Assembly (NCBI GenBank): GCA_023249715.1 | Contig: JAHFCA010000011.1 | Span: 1-16,304 of the forward strand | DNA: 16,304 nt | Source: Elusimicrobiota bacterium | Lineage (GTDB): Bacteria; Elusimicrobiota; Elusimicrobia; 2-02-FULL-39-32 | Direction: 5' to 3' | Shown: positions 1-6,300 of the stretch, in pieces | Layout of the letters: each line of letters starts with the position of its first letter | How positions within the stretch are numbered: position 1 is the stretch's first letter | Made by a program: the position numbers and the translations under genes | Notes under the pieces: generated by a model | What the model was told of the DNA's origin: nothing | The model's input: only the letters and a program-made list of their open reading frames with translations | Databases searched by the model: none

Positions 1-371
1 TATTCATAGGAGATATCTTCCTGCAATAAATCTTTCACCGTTTGCGGCCCTCCATTAGTGCGCCAAACCATATTCCACTTTTTAGTGGTCTCATTTTGTT
101 CCCCTTCCAGCCAATTAAGGAAAAGCTCCTCATGATTCCCAGTAAGCACGATTACCTTCCCATTCTTTTTTTCCGCCTGGATTGAAAGATCATAAATAAA
201 CTCCAAAGTTTCCCATGGATTGGGACCGCCATCCAAAAGGTCACCCAGAAATACAAGTACGCTATTATCCGCACTCCAATTACCTTTGTTATTTACAAAC
301 CCCGCTTTTTTAAGCGCCGCCCTAGTTTTCTTATAGTTACTTTGAACATCCCCCACCACTCCTAATTTTCT
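1..371 (-). other. Calcineurin-like (PPP/ApaH-type) phosphoesterase domain, truncated by window
   Basis: From residue 2880 the metallophosphoesterase motifs appear in order: GDVQSN (D2887; the usual D-x-H has Gln2889 in place of His), FLGDLLDGGP (D2923, D2926) and LTGNHEE (N2958, H2959, E2960), then WRTNGGPQT, typical of ApaH/PPP-like members. The remaining C-terminal metal-binding His residues would lie beyond the left edge. The family cleaves phosphoesters such as phosphoproteins or dinucleoside polyphosphates. Confidence 0.75.
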
Positions 372-3300
372 CACATTGCGTATATCTGCCAATATTGTAC
401 GCCCTGTCTCATCTTTAATCTCGACTACATCTACCAAAGGAGGATTAGGTTCTGGTGATTCAAAAATAATTAAGGGATCTAGGGAGCGATCGGTCAATAC
501 ATGAAGAGGTTCTAGCCAATCGTGATGATATGTTTGAAAGTATGAAACAGAAGGGCTTCCCCAAGTAGCTACTCGTATTTTTTTATTGTTGGCAATCTCT
601 TTTAAGGTGGCCGCAACTATCTCCAAGGTAGGACGAACAAAAGGGTTAAAGAGAAAGAAGATATCCCCAATATTAAAATCTTGATTTAAAACATCTCCCT
701 TACTTAATTCAATTTGATTCAAGTTTAAATTCATTTTAGCCTGCGCTACTTGTTCAAAACGTTCCTCCAAGATTTCCACTCCTTTTAAGGAAATTAAGTG
801 CGGCAGGGCCAGAGCCGCGTAAATAAGAACTCGTCCGTAACCAAACCCCATATCATATAAGACATCCTGCGCAGACAATCTTAAAGTCCTAAGCATATTG
901 CGAATTTTATCGTAAGAAGTCCCTTCATAAATTAGATTCTCTTTGTACAACTTTTTTCTGTCTAACTCCCGATTAATAACAAGCTCATTTTTCTTAAAAT
1001 CTAAACCCAATAACCAATCCAAAGCAGAGTCGGAAATTGGGAGAGAAGAGTGATGCAGATATTCAACGATGGTTGGAATAATAGAAGTATCTTTTGAAAC
1101 TCTATTTCTAAGTTTCTCTTTTAAATTTTGCTGCAACGATGTCGCAATCGGGTAAAACCGTATTAAAGAATAGTCTATGGCCGTGTAGAGAACAGGATAT
1201 CGCTGCAAAAGCGAGTTAAATTTTTCCCGATCCTCTGATATTGCATTGAAATCTACTTCCAGAAGATTTCCCTCTCTATAGAGTGTTCCATAAAAGTATT
1301 CAATCCAGCGCTTTTGAATTTCAAATTTAATCTCTTCTAATTCGCTAATTTTTAAGTAGAGAGTCAGTGGATCCTCGCTATTGCCAGAATCTAGAATGGG
1401 AGAGATTAAACTTGCGAATACCATTTGTGTCCCTTTATCTTCTGGCATTGAATAAACCGGTAAAGCTATTTGCGACCAGGAACCCAACTGATTAAACTGA
1501 TTTTCCACTTCAGGAATATACTGAAAATTCCACCAGTTATTCTCTACCTGCTCTAAGGAATTCCCTAAACCCACCGCCCTGGTTTGCGCGTAAATAGCCT
1601 CGGGATATCTATCTAATTGCGAGAGTGTAACCCCTAAATTTATCCATGCAGTCGAATGTTCCGGACCCTCTTGCAGAACCTCCCTAAAGATAGTTTCGGC
1701 ATCGGTATAGTTGCCAAACCCATACGCATCCAACCCATCAAATATCCTGTTATCCATTTCTACATTTGTCCAATCCATAGGGGAGGATTTCATAATACGT
1801 TGCCCCAGCTCCTCAAAATCATCAAAAATAGTAGCCACCGGCAGCCAAGGGAGCCATTGGGGGAATTTATCGTTCAATACCAAGCGGTTGTAGCGGGAGT
1901 GAAGATAGTAGGTAACAACAGAAGCGGAAATAGGGTCTAATATAAGATAGGGAACTAAAAACAAGTGGGAAATGATATATAAAGTGAAGAAATCTCTTAC
2001 ATCCTTTATGAGCAGGAGCCAAAGTGGCTCCGAATTCCAACCACGATATTTTGCGCGATGGATCCATCGCGCAATAATATGCGCGGCGGCAAATCCCCAT
2101 GTGGCCCAATCCCATCCCAATGCTAATCCCACTCCTACCAAAGGAAACGCAAGGGTTTCCCAAGTAGGAGCCACCGTAAACGGCTCTCCCAGCCACCCAA
2201 AAAAGTTGCGCATTCTTTCTTTCCAATTTTTTGGATCCACAATTTTACCCATCTCATAGAACTGATAAAAAATAGAACCGATAGAAAAATAAGAAGGCCA
2301 TCGTATCTTTGGAATTTTGGATTGAATGTAATTATAGACAGGTTCTGGATTGGGAATTAAAAGAATAGGGTCTTCATACTCAAACGTAAATTTTTCTGCT
2401 TTAAAAATGTCAGTTAAAGTAAGCGGACTTCCTGCGCTAAGAACATTCTTGAGTCCCTCAACAAAAATTCCAGCGTAAATATATCGCCCTAAACTATTGG
2501 CAGCAATTACAATAGGAGCCCCAAATTCTTTCTCAGGTTCTTCCATAATTTTACCGATAAAATATCCCAAAACAAGCCTCGAGAAATTATAAGGATAGCA
2601 GCAATCCACAATCAATTTAACTTGATCTAAATTTCCTCTCTCTAGCAGTGCATCTGCTAGTTCCTCAAAGTTAATAGAGTACGGGCCGATTGGAAGCTTT
2701 TCATTATCTAAAGATTGAGAATTGACTTCTTTACTGTCCAAGCTGAAATCTTTACCACCCCCATGGCCATGGATATAAATAGTCGTTGCCCCCTTACTTT
2801 GGCGAATAGCTTCTAATGCATTTTCCTTCTGGCTAAACCCCTTAAAGGATTGAATTTTTCCCGGAGGTGTTCCTGCCTGCAGCTCAAGGAACTCTAAGTT
2901 CCCCTGATTATATTCATTGGCCTGATGTAAGATATTAATCGCATTTACATTGGGCCCAAAAACAATTTGTTCCGGATGGTGGCTCATCATTTCCCGCAAA
3001 GTTAAAATAACCTCTAGTCCCTTCTCAATATTTTTTTTTGTGACACGAAGATGAGAAAATTCTAAAAGCTCATAAATAGAATTTGCGACAGAATAAGCCT
3101 CATAAAATGCAAGCTCTTCTTTTGTCCACATTCTAAAATAGGCATCCTCAAAAATTTTCCAATGGTGGAAAGGATGGCCCAACAATTTTTCTGGCATCCA
3201 CTTTATTACAGAAAATAAACCGTCTGCTTTTTCTATTTCCGGATTTTTTTTAACTATTCTTTTCATTAAACCAACAGCATACCGATATTCGCTTGCCTCG

Positions 3301-6300
3301 TGCCCCTGCTGAGTCATTAAAGATTCCAAGGCAAAAAATATTACCTGCTTAAACCCCGGTTTAGCTTCTATAAGATATTTAAACACATCCAAAACTACCA
3401 AGTAGGTTTTAGGCTGAAGATCCTCGACTTTAAGAATTCTCATAAGGAGATTAAGAGTGGATTGGTCTATAAGATCAAGACGTCTATATATAATTTCTTT
3501 AAAACAATCTGCAATTGGTTTAAGAACGCTGGTATTACGGGCATAGTTCCGATTTAAAAATTTGTTGGCATAATTTTGCAGAGTTTTAACATAATTTGAC
3601 TCTAAGACCTGTGGATTTTTTCTAACAATTTGTTTGGTAAATATAAAAATTCCTGTATGTAATTGGCTGCTATTCCTTAAAAAACTTTCTAAAGTGCCTA
3701 AAATTTCCGTTAAGCTTACAAGCTCCGTCCGTTTTTTAAAAATTATAAGAAGCGCTTCGAAAGTTGCTATATACTGATTCTGCGAGGTATCTTTATCACT
3801 AAAAAATGATTCAATAATTTTTTTCCTTTGGAAAGACTGCATTAAAGATTCGACGGTAGATTTTTGAATGACAGCAGGCTGTTTGGAAGCGACAAAACGA
3901 ATAATTTCAGCGGTCGTTTTATAAATTTCATCTTCATAGCCATCCGTACGCAGTATTTCCTCCTGTGTTTTTATTAATTCAGTATTAAAGAGATCGAACC
4001 TTTTTCTGAGAATTTTCTCTATAGCATGGTTAACATGGCGGGTAACAAAATTTTCTAACTTTTTATTTTTTTCCGTCGAGATAAAGCTATTTAAAGTGGA
4101 AAGTATATGATGAGTTACATAAGATGGGTGCTTTGCCGAAATTGCTGCTAGTGTATCTGCCGCGCCTGAATAAACATAATCTTCAAAATTTGGGTAAGAA
4201 AAAAGTGCTTCTACTATATTAAGAATAGAAGATTCCAAAATTAAATCGGGTCTACAAGTGACCACTGTTTTTATAATATCGCAGGCGGACGAATAGACCA
4301 GGCTATCCCGTGTTTTTCTTGATATAGACCTATTTCTTTCCCACCCAAATTGCCCGTGCTGAAGGGCACTTATAGTTTCTTTAACAAAAGAGGCCCTTAA
4401 AAGATCGGGCCGCTTCTTTGCAATCGCATGTGTAATCAAGTCTTCTAAGGCATAAAATTCAAGGGCGCTTAGATTTTGTCTTTTTAAAAGCACTTCAATT
4501 GTTTCAGAAATAGATTCATTAATAAGCTGGGGCTGTTTCATATAAATCCACATTAAACATTTAATGGATTCACTGAAAATCACTTGCCCTATTTTTCCAT
4601 TTCTTAAGTTTTCTTCTAGTATGCGAACAAGCGACTCTGGGATCGTAATATTTTTCTTATAAACAAGGCTCTGAATACTAACAAATAAATCACGGCCAAA
4701 ATCGTAACTTAAGTCTTCTTTCAAGAAAAGTTCAAATGCTTTCCATGCCTGATTAATTCTACCCGAATCAGATTCTTCTAATATAATCTTCTTTAAACTT
4801 TTAATATCTCCATTTTTATAAAACGCTAAAATATCTTGTTCCCAATTCATATTATCCGCCGGAGTCATTATCGAACTGCGGATTTTTTTTCTAATCTTTA
4901 ATTCCCACCCATAGCCGGAATCACGACTTGAGGCAAATGGAATAAGCATGCGCCACCAGCGCATGGAATAGGTTGAATCCCATTGAATAAACTTAGAACC
5001 CATTTTTTCTAAATAGGGCATTGGATCTGTTGGATGCAGATCCACATCAAAGTCGTCTGTAATAACCATTCCATTCACTTTAATAGCTCCCGCAATGCTT
5101 GGAAGGAATTCGTGCCAACTCTTACTAATATTTACCCCAGCTTTTTCGTAATAAAAATCAATTCCACCTTCTAAAATTTCTCGCAATAAATCACTTGAAT
5201 TCTTGCGGTATCCAAAATTTTCAATTTTCGAATTAATAAAATAAATTGTGTAATTTCGTTTCTTTTTCGCGTTAGGATGGGTCCAGTTAAAGCTTAGTTG
5301 GGTATGGCCTTCTACCGAACCAATTTTAATGGAATCTTTTTCGACCCCAATGCTTTTTAATTCGGCCAGGATAGCCCAATAAATAGTATCGGGGTGAGAC
5401 TCTAAAAAGTTAACTCCACCATAACCCATTAATCTTTTTTTGCTGGTATAGACTTCATCGGTATAGTCAAAGTCAATTGTTTTCCAGTCCCACTTTCTTA
5501 AATAAGACTGTAATTCGAAGGGATCCACTCTATTATTAGTAACAAAGTACCCCACTTTCGCGTCTGTGGAAAGAAGAAAGCAAGCTATGTCCGCCCCTGA
5601 CCCGCCATAAACGCCTACCAAATTTTCATGATCCGGGTTCACTATTTTGCAAACCGACATAAAATAATAAACATAGGGAAGGAACAAAATATTGAACCGG
5701 TCTTGAATTCCCTGAGGATCGAACCCAATAATATTTTTAAGGAGTTGACTTAGTTTTTCCTTGCCGGCTAACTTCGCTGGGAATATTTTTTTATTTTTCT
5801 TAAGCCACTGACTAAAATTAGAAGGAACTAAATCATATTCCTTATTAAATTTAGGAAGCATCACTTTAAAATCTTTGCTTTCAAAATAGGCTTGGAGTAA
5901 GCCTACTAAGTGAGAACGATAATCGCTCCCCCACAAGGCAACTGCAATTTGTGGCAATCCCCAGACCAACTTTAAATTTTTTATACTGGTATAATCTCCG
6001 ACCTCGTCCATTGCTTTGGAATTTATTGCAGAGAGAATTTCCATTCGTGCTAAAGCATATGCCTGCACATTTTTCTCAAATTCTTCTGGCTTAATGTGAG
6101 TTCTTACCATATCTGTAGCCACTAAATCTGCAAAGGCTGTTAAAGTTTCTATATGCTCGTGAGCCTTTGTTTGAATGGGCAGACCAATGGCCATAACAGG
6201 GAGCCAAGCAGGTAAAAGACCGCTTAAAACTAAATAGTTAAAACGGGAATGAGCGTAAATGGAGAGAACCGTGGCGGAAAAGGGATCGAAGACAAGATAA

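Noticed and set aside
1656..2259. Small open frames on both strands over this stretch
   Set aside because: They lie across the giant minus-strand frame, which is open, has domain motifs (CPBP copy 2, TPR) and uses a different frame. The small frames have no recognisable domains or ribosome binding sites.
2777..2795. A non-coding cause for the GGCCATGG-rich patch near the peptidase His motif
   Set aside because: It encodes the HGHGGG motif in frame; the base pattern is explained by the codons.
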